From positions 62,001-126,000 of the forward strand of contig NZ_SMBO01000007.1 in assembly GCF_004342985.1 (NCBI RefSeq): 64,000 nucleotides of DNA. Reading direction: 5' to 3'. This document shows, piece after piece, positions 25,638-33,527 of the stretch. The notes under the pieces were generated by a model. It worked only from the letters and a program-made list of their open reading frames with translations. It was not told the DNA's origin and searched no databases. Numbering within the stretch: position 1 is the stretch's first letter; every line of letters begins with the position of its first letter. The translations under genes and the position numbers were made by a program. This stretch comes from Novosphingobium sp. PhB57 (GTDB lineage: Bacteria; Pseudomonadota; Alphaproteobacteria; Sphingomonadales; Sphingomonadaceae).

Positions 25638-26540
25638 GTGGAATTGGACCGGTGGCAAGCCATGAGGATCTTCGTCCGGGTGGCGGAAACGGCGAGTTTC
25701 GTCGAGGCGGCCCGGCAGATGCATCTCAGCCCGCCGGCCGTCACGCGGGCGGTGTCGGGCCTGGAAGAGGACATCGGGGTCAGGCTGCTGGCGCGAACGA
25801 CGCGATCGGTGAAGATGACCGAAGCCGGCCAGCGCTATTTCGAGGATTGCCGCCGCATCCTGGCCGACATCGCCGAAGCGGAGGCTTCCGCGGCGGGATC
25901 GCACGGCAATCCCACCGGCACGCTCATCGTCACCGGGCCGATCATGTTCGGGCAGATGCACGTCCTGCCGATCCTGCTGGAATATCTCGACATGTTCCCA
26001 AGCGTCACCGGCCGCAGCCTCTTCGTGGACCGGGGCGTCAACATCGTCGAGGAAGGGATCGATGTCGCCGTGCGGATCGGGCATCTCCCCGCCTCGGGCC
26101 TCAGCGCCACGCGCGTGGGCTGGGTGCGGCGGACGATCTGCGGCGCGCCTTCCTATTTCGAGCGGCACGGCGTGCCTCGCTCCCCAGCCGATCTCGCGGA
26201 TCACCGCGTGATCGTGCCGACCGGCGCCTGGGTCTCCCCGGAGTGGCACTTCGGCCCGGACGGACGGACCCGCGTGACCGTGCACCCGCGGCTGCTGTGC
26301 AATACCAACCAGGCCGCCATCGCCGCCGCCGAGCAGGGCTGGGGCATCACCCGCGTGCTGTCCTACCAGGTCGGCCCGGCGCTGGCGGCGGGGCGCCTGC
26401 AGTCCGTGCTGGACGATCATGCCGAAAGCCCGATGCCGATCCACGTCGTCCATGCCGAGGGGCGGCATGCCACCGCCAAAGTGCGGGCTTTCGTGGACTT
26501 GGCCGTCCAGCGCCTGCGCGGCAACGGCTTGTTGCAGTGA
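25638..26540 (+). CDS. LysR-family regulator
   Basis: 300 residues from GTG 25638, with AAGGA 4 bases before; ATG 25662 is an alternative and a further upstream ATG (25581) gives an unlikely N-terminal tail. The helix-turn-helix is ASFVEAARQMHLSPPAVTRAVSGLEEDIG, followed by LLARTTRSVKMTEAG. It belongs to the large DhbR/CrgA-like LysR group with a two-lobed effector domain. It is 146 bases from the divergent vanillin dehydrogenase and 122 bases before the co-directional alpha/beta hydrolase. The target is unclear, and the hydrolase is the nearest candidate. Confidence 0.88.
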   Translation: MELDRWQAMRIFVRVAETASFVEAARQMHLSPPAVTRAVSGLEEDIGVRLLARTTRSVKMTEAGQRYFEDCRRILADIAEAEASAAGSHGNPTGTLIVTGPIMFGQMHVLPILLEYLDMFPSVTGRSLFVDRGVNIVEEGIDVAVRIGHLPASGLSATRVGWVRRTICGAPSYFERHGVPRSPADLADHRVIVPTGAWVSPEWHFGPDGRTRVTVHPRLLCNTNQAAIAAAEQGWGITRVLSYQVGPALAAGRLQSVLDDHAESPMPIHVVHAEGRHATAKVRAFVDLAVQRLRGNGLLQ

Positions 26541-26547
26541 TGGGGCC

Positions 26548-26570
26548 ATTATTCCTCAAACAGGAACAAT
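26548..26570. promoter_or_regulatory. Inverted repeat before the alpha/beta hydrolase
   Basis: ATTATTCCT-CAAAC-AGGAACAAT, a near-perfect 9-bp inverted repeat just after the LysR stop. It contains TTCCT-N5-AGGAA, which has LysR-box geometry. It could be the regulator's site for the downstream genes or a weak terminator. Confidence 0.4.
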
Positions 26571-26662
26571 GATTTCCGCAGACACCCGATTATCGAGATC
26601 GGGCATAAGAACTACTTCTTCCATCAGAGGCTGACGCAGCTCGCTCGGCCGCTCTCACGAAA

Positions 26663-27655
26663 GTGGAAGACATGACCAAGCCCCTGATCCCCGCTCCGCT
26701 CCCCCAGACGTTCCAAGCCGCCGCCCACAATGCGGCCTCCGCCGCCTCCGACAATGCGGCCTCCGCCGCCTCCGACAATGCGGCCTCCGCCGCCATCCAC
26801 TACCGCACCGCCACGGTCGAAGGCCTGACGATGGCCTATCGCGAAGCCGGCCCGGCGGACGCTCCGGTGGTGCTTCTGCTCCACGGCTTCCCCACCTCTT
26901 CGCACATGTTCCGCAACCTGATCCCGCTACTGGCGGACGGCTACCGCGTGATCGCGCCGGACTATCCCGGCTTCGGCCAGAGCGACGCACCGGACCACAC
27001 CGCCTTCGACTACAGCTTCGCCCACTATGCCGACCTGGTCGACGCCTTGCTGGAGCAGATCGGCGCCGCGCGCTATGCCATGTATGTCATGGATTACGGG
27101 GCGCCCGTGGGCTACCGGCTGGCGCTGAAGCACCCCGAGCGCGTCACCGGACTGATCGTGCAGAACGGCAATGCCTATGACGAGGGGCTCGGCGCGTTCT
27201 GGGACCCGATCAAGACCTACTGGCAGAGCGGATCGGCCGAGGACCGCGAGGCGCAGGCCTGGCTGGTGACGCCCGAAGCCACCCGCTTCCAGTACACCGA
27301 CGGCGTCCGCGACGTCACCCGCATCAGCCCGGACAACTGGGTCCACGACCAGGCCCTGCTCGACCGGCCGGGCAACCGCGAGATCCAGCTCGACCTGTTC
27401 TACGACTACCGCACCAATGTGCCGCTCTATCCCGCGTTCCAGCAGTTCTTCCGCGAACGCAGGCCGCCGACGCTGATCGTCTGGGGCAAGAACGACACGA
27501 TCTTCCCCGAATCCGGCGCTCATCCCTACTTGCGCGATCTGCCCCAGGCCGAAATGCACATCCTCGACACCGGGCACTTCGCCCTCGAGGACAAGCTGGA
27601 CGAGATGGCGCCGCTCATCCGCAGCTTCCTCGACCGTGAGGTGGCGACCCGCTGA
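26663..27655 (+). CDS. Alpha/beta-fold hydrolase (dehalogenase/epoxide-hydrolase-like)
   Basis: 330 residues. The core has LLLHGFPTSSHMFRNLIP (oxyanion region), DYPGFGQSDAP, the nucleophile elbow VMDYGAPVG with an aspartate nucleophile, a WGKNDTIFPE acid region, and a late histidine in DTGHFALED. An Asp nucleophile is typical of haloalkane dehalogenases and epoxide hydrolases rather than esterases. The first ~45 residues are a low-complexity alanine/serine/asparagine stretch encoded by a 24-bp tandem repeat, not normal for the family. It may start a small operon with the PNPOx-like and NTF2-like genes after it. Confidence 0.83.
   Translation: MEDMTKPLIPAPLPQTFQAAAHNAASAASDNAASAASDNAASAAIHYRTATVEGLTMAYREAGPADAPVVLLLHGFPTSSHMFRNLIPLLADGYRVIAPDYPGFGQSDAPDHTAFDYSFAHYADLVDALLEQIGAARYAMYVMDYGAPVGYRLALKHPERVTGLIVQNGNAYDEGLGAFWDPIKTYWQSGSAEDREAQAWLVTPEATRFQYTDGVRDVTRISPDNWVHDQALLDRPGNREIQLDLFYDYRTNVPLYPAFQQFFRERRPPTLIVWGKNDTIFPESGAHPYLRDLPQAEMHILDTGHFALEDKLDEMAPLIRSFLDREVATR
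26729..26794 (+). repeat. 24-bp tandem repeat, about 2.75 copies
   Basis: The unit runs 26729-26752, is repeated exactly at 26753-26776, and is followed by 18 bases of a third copy. It is in frame and encodes NAASAASD repeats at the N-terminus of the alpha/beta hydrolase. Copy number could vary by slippage without shifting the frame. Confidence 0.9.
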
Positions 27656-27670
27656 TCCGGGCCGCAAGGG

Positions 27671-27688
27671 GCCGGGCACCCGCCCGGC
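27671..27688 (+). other. Short perfect hairpin between genes
   Basis: GCCGGGC-ACCC-GCCCGGC in the 69-base spacer after the hydrolase. There is no T run, so it could be an attenuating or processing element. Confidence 0.35.
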
Positions 27689-27724
27689 ACCCTGTCCCAC
27701 CCATCATCGCTTTGGAGATGGACC

Positions 27725-28351
27725 ATGTCCTACGGATTTCTGGATATCGCCATGACGCCCAGCGTTCGCGCGGCCCAGGCGGAAATGGGCGCCGACCGGC
27801 AATGGGCCCACTTCGAGGGAGACCGCGAATTCGACCGCTTCACCGCGAACGAGGCGGCCTTCATCGCCGCGCGCGACAGCTTCTACATGGGGTCCGTATC
27901 CGAGGATGGCTGGCCCTATGTCCAGCATCGCGGCGGCCCCGCCGGCTTCCTCAAGCTGGTGGACGAACGGACGCTGGCCTTCGCCGACTATCGCGGCAAC
28001 CGCCAGTACATCAGCACCGGCAACCTGGCCGCGAACGACCGGGCCTGCCTGATCCTGATGGACTATCCGCGCCGCATGCGGCTGAAGATCTATGCCCATG
28101 TCGAGAAGCTCTCGCTTGACGCCGATGCGGCGCTGACCGATCTCGTCATGGACCCCGGCTACAAGGCGCGGCCGGAGCGGATCTTCCGGTTGCGGCTGGC
28201 GGCGTTCGACTGGAACTGCCCCCAGCACATCACGCCCCGCTTCACCGAGCGGGAAATCGAACAGGCGGTCCGCCCGTTTCACGAGCGGATGGCCGAACTG
28301 GAGGCGGAGAACGCAGCCCTGCGCAGCCGCCTGGAAGAAGGACACGCATGA
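27725..28351 (+). CDS. Pyridoxamine-5'-phosphate-oxidase-like protein
   Basis: 208 residues with the split-barrel flavin-binding pattern of the PNPOx family: FIAARDSFYMGSVSEDGWPYVQHRGGPAGF, then FADYRGNRQYISTGNLAAND and RLKIYAHVE. The last ~25 residues (FHERMAELEAENAALRSRLE) form a short coiled coil. Family members bind FMN, F420 or heme; which one applies is not visible. It overlaps the next gene by 4 bases (ATGA). Confidence 0.82.
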   Translation: MSYGFLDIAMTPSVRAAQAEMGADRQWAHFEGDREFDRFTANEAAFIAARDSFYMGSVSEDGWPYVQHRGGPAGFLKLVDERTLAFADYRGNRQYISTGNLAANDRACLILMDYPRRMRLKIYAHVEKLSLDADAALTDLVMDPGYKARPERIFRLRLAAFDWNCPQHITPRFTEREIEQAVRPFHERMAELEAENAALRSRLEEGHA

Positions 28352-28821
28352 TGGAAAACCCGCGCCCGCCGCTGCCGCCGTTCACTGCCGAAAGCGCGGC
28401 CGAGAAAGTACGCCTGGCCGAGGATGGCTGGAACAGCCGCGACCCCGCCCGGGTCGCGCTGGCCTATACGCCTGACAGCGCATGGCGCAATCGCGCCGAA
28501 TTCCTGAACGGACGGCCGGCCATCGTCGCTTTCCTCACCGCCAAATGGCAGCGCGAGCGCGACTACCGGCTGATCAAGGAACTCTGGGCCTTCCGCGAAA
28601 ACCGCATCGCCGTGCGCTTCGCTTACGAATGGCACGACGACAGGGGCGACTGGTTCCGCTCCTATGGCAACGAGAACTGGGAGTTCGACGCCGATGGCCT
28701 GATGCGCAGGCGCCTGGCCTGCATCAACGATGCCCCCATCGCCGCGGCCGACCGCCTGTTCCACTGGCCGCTCGGGCGCCGTCCGGACGGGCACCGCGGC
28801 CTCAGCGAACTCGGGCTCTGA
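28348..28821 (+). CDS. NTF2-like protein of the DUF1348 type
   Basis: 157 residues. The pattern EKVRLAEDGWNSRDPARVALAYT, WRNRAEFLNGR, FLTAKWQRERDYRLIKELWAF and WFRSYGNENWEFD is characteristic of the DUF1348 group of the NTF2-like cone fold. Function is unknown. Overlap with the PNPOx-like gene indicates co-translation, so the pair may protect against or convert the same small molecule, possibly together with the hydrolase upstream. Confidence 0.8.
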   Translation: MMENPRPPLPPFTAESAAEKVRLAEDGWNSRDPARVALAYTPDSAWRNRAEFLNGRPAIVAFLTAKWQRERDYRLIKELWAFRENRIAVRFAYEWHDDRGDWFRSYGNENWEFDADGLMRRRLACINDAPIAAADRLFHWPLGRRPDGHRGLSELGL

Positions 28822-28885
28822 CGATATCCGCTGCGCCGGGCGCGGTGTGGCGCTTCAGCGCACCCGGCCCGGCACATCCGGACGT

Positions 28886-30436
28886 TCAGCGGCCCAGCGT
28901 TCCGGCCCAGGCACGCATGTCCGCGGCAAAACGAGTCAGTTCGCCTTCGTCCTCGAACACCGAATGGCCCGCCGCATAAGTCTTCGAGGTGCGGCGATCC
29001 GGCCCGATCCCGGCATGGTCGAGCGCGAACTGCCCCGCCGCGACCGGCGTTGTGATGTCGTAGTAACCGCCCACCGTCATCAGCTTCATGTCCGGCTTGT
29101 CGGCCATGGCCCTGGCCAGGAAGGGCGCGAAGCGCACGGTGCGATAGACTTCGCCGCGGCCCCAGTCCCACTTGAAGTTGATGCCCAGGTTGAGCGTGCG
29201 ATAGGCGCTCGGCAAGGGATAGCCCAGGTCCTTGCCGATGTAATCGGCGATCAGATGGCCGGTCTCCCCGCCCAGCGTCATGGAAGGATCGTCGAAGGGC
29301 GGGTGCATGTTGGATTCGGCAATGGCCCGCGTCGCGCGGCCGTCGAGCTGGCCGGTGCGCAGGCCCTTGGCGGAAAGCAGGCCGAGCATGAAGGATTGCC
29401 GGTCGAGCTGCAGCCCGTCTTTTTCCAGCGTCGCCGCGGGGATCCCGATCAGTTCCGAGATGCGTGCGGCGATTTTCGCCCGGTCGGCCTCCGGCAGCGA
29501 CGCGCCGGCGATGAGGGCGCGGGCATAGTCGTTCTCCGCAAAGGCGCGGGCTTCGGCGAAGTGCTCCGCCACCGACTTGCCCTTGCGGTCGACGGCCTGG
29601 TGGTACCAGGCGACCGCGGCGAGCGTGGGCAGGAGCGAAACGTCGGAGATCACGGGGCCGTCGTTGTCGCCCAGCGAGAGCGAGAACAGCGCCACGCCGT
29701 CGGGCAGCGGCAGCTTCGCCTTGCTTTCGGCATCGAGCATGGCCAGCGCCCGCGCGGTGCCGTAGCTTTCGCCCACGATCGCGAAAGGCGCATCGGTGCG
29801 GCCATTGGCCCGGCGCCAGCGCTGCACCACGTCGGCCACGGCGGCGGCATCGCCGGAGACCGAGAACAGGCTGGTGGCGTCGGCGCCCTTCACCGGCATC
29901 GAGGCGCCGGTGCCCGGCGGATCGATGAACACCAGGTCGGCCACGTCGAGCAGGCTGTGCGGATTGTCGTCCAGCCGCGCGGCATCGCCCTTGCCGACGA
30001 TCCGGCGCGGACCGAAGGCGTTGAGGTGCAGCGGCGAGGACGATGCGCCGGGGCCGCCATTGAAGAAGAACAGCACCGGCCGCTTCGCACTCACCCCGGT
30101 GTGCTTCGCATGGGCCGCATTGCGCGCGACATAAGCGTAAGTGACGACCACCGCCGCCGTCTGCCCCTTGGCGTTCGCCACCGGCGTTTCGGTGACGATC
30201 GCGTCATAGCCCAGCTTTCGGCCGCCGAAGGTCCCCTGGTGGCGGGTGAGCACGACCCTGTCGCTGGCGGCAGGACGCTCCACCATCGGCTCCATGGCCT
30301 TGAGGAATACCGGCGGCATCGGCAGGCTTTCGTCCTGCGCCAGCAGCGGACCCGCGGGCAGGAGCGCGGCCACAGGCAGGAGCGCGGACAGGGCTAGCAG
30401 GCTGGAACGCAGGAAAACGGTCTTCTTGGCGGACAT
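28886..30436 (-). CDS. Periplasmic serine carboxypeptidase, family S10 (first of three)
   Basis: 516 residues with a signal peptide (LRSSLLALSALLPVAALLPA). S10 features: FFFNGGPGASSSPLHLNAFGP (oxyanion hole), FIDPPGTGAS, VGESYGTAR with nucleophile S224, GGYYDITTP around the catalytic aspartate, and AAGHSVFEDE with the histidine. Such enzymes remove C-terminal residues from peptides, best at acid pH. It lies 16 bases after a Tat-exported PLP enzyme in the same direction, so the two are co-expressed in the periplasm. Two further S10 genes follow within 9 kb. Confidence 0.92.
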   Translation of the reverse strand: MSAKKTVFLRSSLLALSALLPVAALLPAGPLLAQDESLPMPPVFLKAMEPMVERPAASDRVVLTRHQGTFGGRKLGYDAIVTETPVANAKGQTAAVVVTYAYVARNAAHAKHTGVSAKRPVLFFFNGGPGASSSPLHLNAFGPRRIVGKGDAARLDDNPHSLLDVADLVFIDPPGTGASMPVKGADATSLFSVSGDAAAVADVVQRWRRANGRTDAPFAIVGESYGTARALAMLDAESKAKLPLPDGVALFSLSLGDNDGPVISDVSLLPTLAAVAWYHQAVDRKGKSVAEHFAEARAFAENDYARALIAGASLPEADRAKIAARISELIGIPAATLEKDGLQLDRQSFMLGLLSAKGLRTGQLDGRATRAIAESNMHPPFDDPSMTLGGETGHLIADYIGKDLGYPLPSAYRTLNLGINFKWDWGRGEVYRTVRFAPFLARAMADKPDMKLMTVGGYYDITTPVAAGQFALDHAGIGPDRRTSKTYAAGHSVFEDEGELTRFAADMRAWAGTLGR

Positions 30437-30452
30437 GGGGTCTGGTTCCAGA

Positions 30453-31721
30453 TCAGGAGGAAGCCGGCAGCGCGGCGATCAGGCGTTCGATGTCGTCCAT
30501 CGTGTTGAACCACGAAGGACAGATGCGGAACCGGTTGCGGCTGAGCGTGATCGCCACCCCGGCCCGGTTCAGTGGCTCGGCCAGCGCCTTGTGTGCATCC
30601 GGCAGGACGCATGTGAGCAAGGGGCTGCGACAGTCGCGCGGCGTGACGACCGTGTAACCCTTGGCGGGCAGCGCCTCGTGCAGGCGGCGCAGCAGGGGCT
30701 GGCGATGGGCCATGATATTGTCCACGCCCAGCTCCAGCAGCTTCGCCAGGGACCAGTCGAGCTGGGCCATCACCGCGTGCGAATGCGTGCCCATGGCGAA
30801 CAGGCCTTCAACGTCGCTGCGCGGCGTCATGTCGGCGATGGTCTCGCCGGGCTGGTCGTAGGGATAGACGTGCGGGTTGAAGCCATCGAGCTGATAGTAG
30901 CCGAAGCGCTTGCGCTTGAGGCGCGGCAGCCGGTCCGGGCGGACATAGAGGAAGCCCAGCCCGAAATCGCCCATGAGCCACTTGTAGCTGGCCGTCGCCG
31001 CGAAATCGACGCCGGTGGCCCTGACGTCGATCGGCACGGTGCCCGCCGCATGGATGATGTCGGCATAGACCAGCGCGCCGCGGGCATGGGCGATCTCGCA
31101 AATGCGCTTCAGGTCATGCTCGAAGCCGTTGTAAGTGGAGACGAGCGAGAGGCTGACCAGCTTCGTATCGGGACCGATCGCCTTTTCGTAGGCATCGGGA
31201 TCGATCCGGCCGTCCGTCGGCCGGATCCAGCGCACGTCCACGCCTTGCTTGCCAAGCTGGTCGTAAAGCCAGAACGAGCCGAAGAAATGCAGCGTATCAG
31301 TCACCACGCTGCCTTTGGCGGCCGGCAGGTCGAGCGCATCGACGATCGATTGCTCTCCCGCGGTCGTGCTCTGGACGAACGCGAGATCTTCCGGGGCCGC
31401 GTTGATGAGGCGGGCAAAGGCGGACTTGATGCGGACTTCGGTATCGTGGCTGGACCACTCGCGCATTTCCGTGCGGGTCCGGAAATAGGCGTCCACCGAT
31501 GCCTTGGCCGGCAGAGGCACCGGATGCATGGTGCCGGAATCGAGGTAGACCTTGGCCATGGGCGCGAAGTCGCCCGCCCGCGAAAGCGAACCGGCCGCGG
31601 CAGGCGCGGCCGCAAGGGCCTCTCCCGCCATTGCCGGGGCCAGCGGCAGGAGCGCCGAGCCGCGCAGCAAGGTGCGGCGGGAAAGTGCGGTTTCGGCGGG
31701 CGAATCGGATCGCTGGATCAT
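30453..31721 (-). CDS. Tat-exported class V aminotransferase-fold PLP enzyme
   Basis: 422 residues. The N-terminus has a twin-arginine signal (SRRTLLR at 14-20, then a hydrophobic stretch and AAA-rich cleavage region). The PLP domain is isopenicillin-N-epimerase-like: D221 in YADIIHAAG and K247 in SYKWLMGD are the expected cofactor aspartate and Schiff-base lysine. Tat export of a PLP enzyme is unusual but known for PvdN, which modifies a side chain during pyoverdine maturation in the periplasm. Here it is first in an operon with an S10 carboxypeptidase and divergent from another, so it may act on a peptide or on a residue released from it. The reaction is unknown. Confidence 0.88.
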   Translation of the reverse strand: MIQRSDSPAETALSRRTLLRGSALLPLAPAMAGEALAAAPAAAGSLSRAGDFAPMAKVYLDSGTMHPVPLPAKASVDAYFRTRTEMREWSSHDTEVRIKSAFARLINAAPEDLAFVQSTTAGEQSIVDALDLPAAKGSVVTDTLHFFGSFWLYDQLGKQGVDVRWIRPTDGRIDPDAYEKAIGPDTKLVSLSLVSTYNGFEHDLKRICEIAHARGALVYADIIHAAGTVPIDVRATGVDFAATASYKWLMGDFGLGFLYVRPDRLPRLKRKRFGYYQLDGFNPHVYPYDQPGETIADMTPRSDVEGLFAMGTHSHAVMAQLDWSLAKLLELGVDNIMAHRQPLLRRLHEALPAKGYTVVTPRDCRSPLLTCVLPDAHKALAEPLNRAGVAITLSRNRFRICPSWFNTMDDIERLIAALPASS

Positions 31722-31742
31722 TTACGCATCCTAGGCAAAGGC

Positions 31743-31836
31743 TTGCGCATAAGAATTGCGCATTTCGGGCGTTGCTGCATCGGCAGTCAAGGGCGGGTGC
31801 CGAAGGTGATCGCGCGACGTCCCCCTTCGCGCATAA
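31743..31836. promoter_or_regulatory. Repeated TTGCGCAT elements in a divergent promoter region
   Basis: TTGCGCAT occurs at 31743-31750 and again at 31756-31763 (13 bases apart), and a related CGCGCATAA at 31828-31836, in the 174-base gap between the PLP enzyme and the S10 gene. They could be regulator half-sites; no protein can be assigned. Confidence 0.35.
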
Positions 31837-31895
31837 ACTTGCCTCCACAACTCGGCTAGGGTCGGCGGGAAGCTGATCCCCGTGAAAGGTCCCAG

Positions 31896-33377
31896 ATGCC
31901 TGCCAAGCCCAACCGCCTGCCTCGCCCGGCACGGATCTTCACCGCCCTGATCGCCGCCACACTGGGGGCCAATACCCCCGCCTTGGGTAACAGCATCCCG
32001 GCCCATGCCGAACCGGCGGGCAGCGTCTGCACCCCTGCGGAATCCGGTGCCTCGGCCCGGCTCGGCCGCATGGACTATGCCGCCTGCGCCGGGACCATGG
32101 AGATCGGCGACCGCCAGACCGGCAAGCAGGCCGACTTGTTCTACACTGCCTACTTCGCAAAGGCCGCAAGCCCCGAAACGCGGCCCATCGCCTTCGTGTG
32201 GAACGGCGGGCCCGGCGCGGATTCGCGCCTGCTGCAGTTCCATGCCCTCGGCCCGCGAACGCTCAGGGGCGCGGCGCTGGCGGATAATCCCGGCAGCCCG
32301 CTGGCCGCGGCCGACCTGGTATTTCTCGATCCCGCCGGCACGGGCTTCAGCCGGGCCGCTTCCGAACGTGCGGCCAAGAGCCTCTATTCGACCACCGGAG
32401 ACCTCTCCGCCACGACGGCGTTCATCCTGAACTTCCTCAAGAGCCGGGGGCGCGAGAAGGCGCCGGTCTATCTCGTCGGCGAAAGTTTCGGCACCTGGCG
32501 CGCGGCCGGCGTGGCGGAAGCCCTGATCGACGCGGGCCAGCCGGTCGCCGGGATCGCGCTCGTTTCCGGGGGGATACCGATGGGCGCGGAACGCGACCGG
32601 GCGCTGATGCGCGCGCTGACCCTGCCCAATCGCACGGCAACGGCGCTGGCCCTCGGCAAGCTCGACCCGGCGCTGGCGGCAAAGCCGGCCAGGACCCTTG
32701 CCGCTGCCGAGCAATGGGCGCGGGAAGTCTGGTATCCCGCCCTGGCCCATCCCGATGCCCCCGGCGACCGCGCCCGCGTGGTAGCCGGCCTGGCGCGCTA
32801 TACCGGGCTTGCACCGGCCGCGATCGACGCGAAGACGCTCTGGGTATCGCCGCGGGACTTCCGCACCAGGCTGCTGGCATCGGAGGGCAAGACGCTGGGC
32901 ATCTTCGACATGCGCCGCACCGCGCCGCCGGCCGACGACAAGACCGGCGATGCCGCAATCCTGGCCTTCTACCGCCAGACGCTGGGCTATCGGCAGGGCC
33001 AATACGCCGGGATCGACATTCCGGAGCTGCCGGTAGGCAACGACTGGCAATACGACCAATCGCCCATCACCAAAGAATCGCTCGCCCGCGCCATGGCCGG
33101 CGAAGGCCCGCCCAGCGCATCGCAGCCCTGGGTCCAGCGCGCTCTGGAGAAGGCGCCTGCCCTGCGGGTCCTGGTGGCGACCGGCCTTTACGATTCGCTC
33201 AACGGCTGCGCCGCCAACCGGCAGGCCGCCGCCGATTTTCCCGCCGCCCTGGCGGAGCGGATCACGGCGCACTGCTATCGCGGCGGCCACATGATGTACG
33301 AGGAACCCGCAGAGGCGGTGCAATTCGCCAGCGACTTGTCCGCCTTCTTCCGCAATTCACAACCCGCGGCAAAGTGA
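31896..33377 (+). CDS. Periplasmic serine carboxypeptidase, family S10 (second)
   Basis: 493 residues with an N-terminal hydrophobic export signal (IFTALIAATLGANTPA). Motifs: FVWNGGPGADSRLLQFHALGP, FLDPAGTGFS, VGESFGTWRA with nucleophile S197, ATGLYDSLNG near the acid, and RGGHMMYEE with the histidine. It differs enough from the other two S10 proteins to suggest a different specificity. It heads the plus-strand group and is followed by a palindrome and the TonB-receptor gene. Confidence 0.92.
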   Translation: MPAKPNRLPRPARIFTALIAATLGANTPALGNSIPAHAEPAGSVCTPAESGASARLGRMDYAACAGTMEIGDRQTGKQADLFYTAYFAKAASPETRPIAFVWNGGPGADSRLLQFHALGPRTLRGAALADNPGSPLAAADLVFLDPAGTGFSRAASERAAKSLYSTTGDLSATTAFILNFLKSRGREKAPVYLVGESFGTWRAAGVAEALIDAGQPVAGIALVSGGIPMGAERDRALMRALTLPNRTATALALGKLDPALAAKPARTLAAAEQWAREVWYPALAHPDAPGDRARVVAGLARYTGLAPAAIDAKTLWVSPRDFRTRLLASEGKTLGIFDMRRTAPPADDKTGDAAILAFYRQTLGYRQGQYAGIDIPELPVGNDWQYDQSPITKESLARAMAGEGPPSASQPWVQRALEKAPALRVLVATGLYDSLNGCAANRQAAADFPAALAERITAHCYRGGHMMYEEPAEAVQFASDLSAFFRNSQPAAK

Positions 33378-33382
33378 GGCTA

Positions 33383-33416
33383 GAAATTTCGCGATTCCGC
33401 TTCGGTGCGAAATTTC
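33383..33416 (+). other. AT-rich 10-bp palindrome hairpin before the TonB receptor
   Basis: GAAATTTCGC (33383-33392) and GCGAAATTTC (33407-33416) separated by 14 bases, 5 bases after the S10 stop. There is no T run. It could be a terminator for the S10 gene or an operator ahead of the receptor. Confidence 0.5.
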
Positions 33417-33527
33417 AATTCAAACAGCCTCACCCGCGCATCGCACAACGCAACCCCCTCGCTGCCCGCCTGCGCTAGTCTCTCGCTCAGGGATTAAAAA
33501 CGCATAGAGCACATGAGGGGTAGTTCG

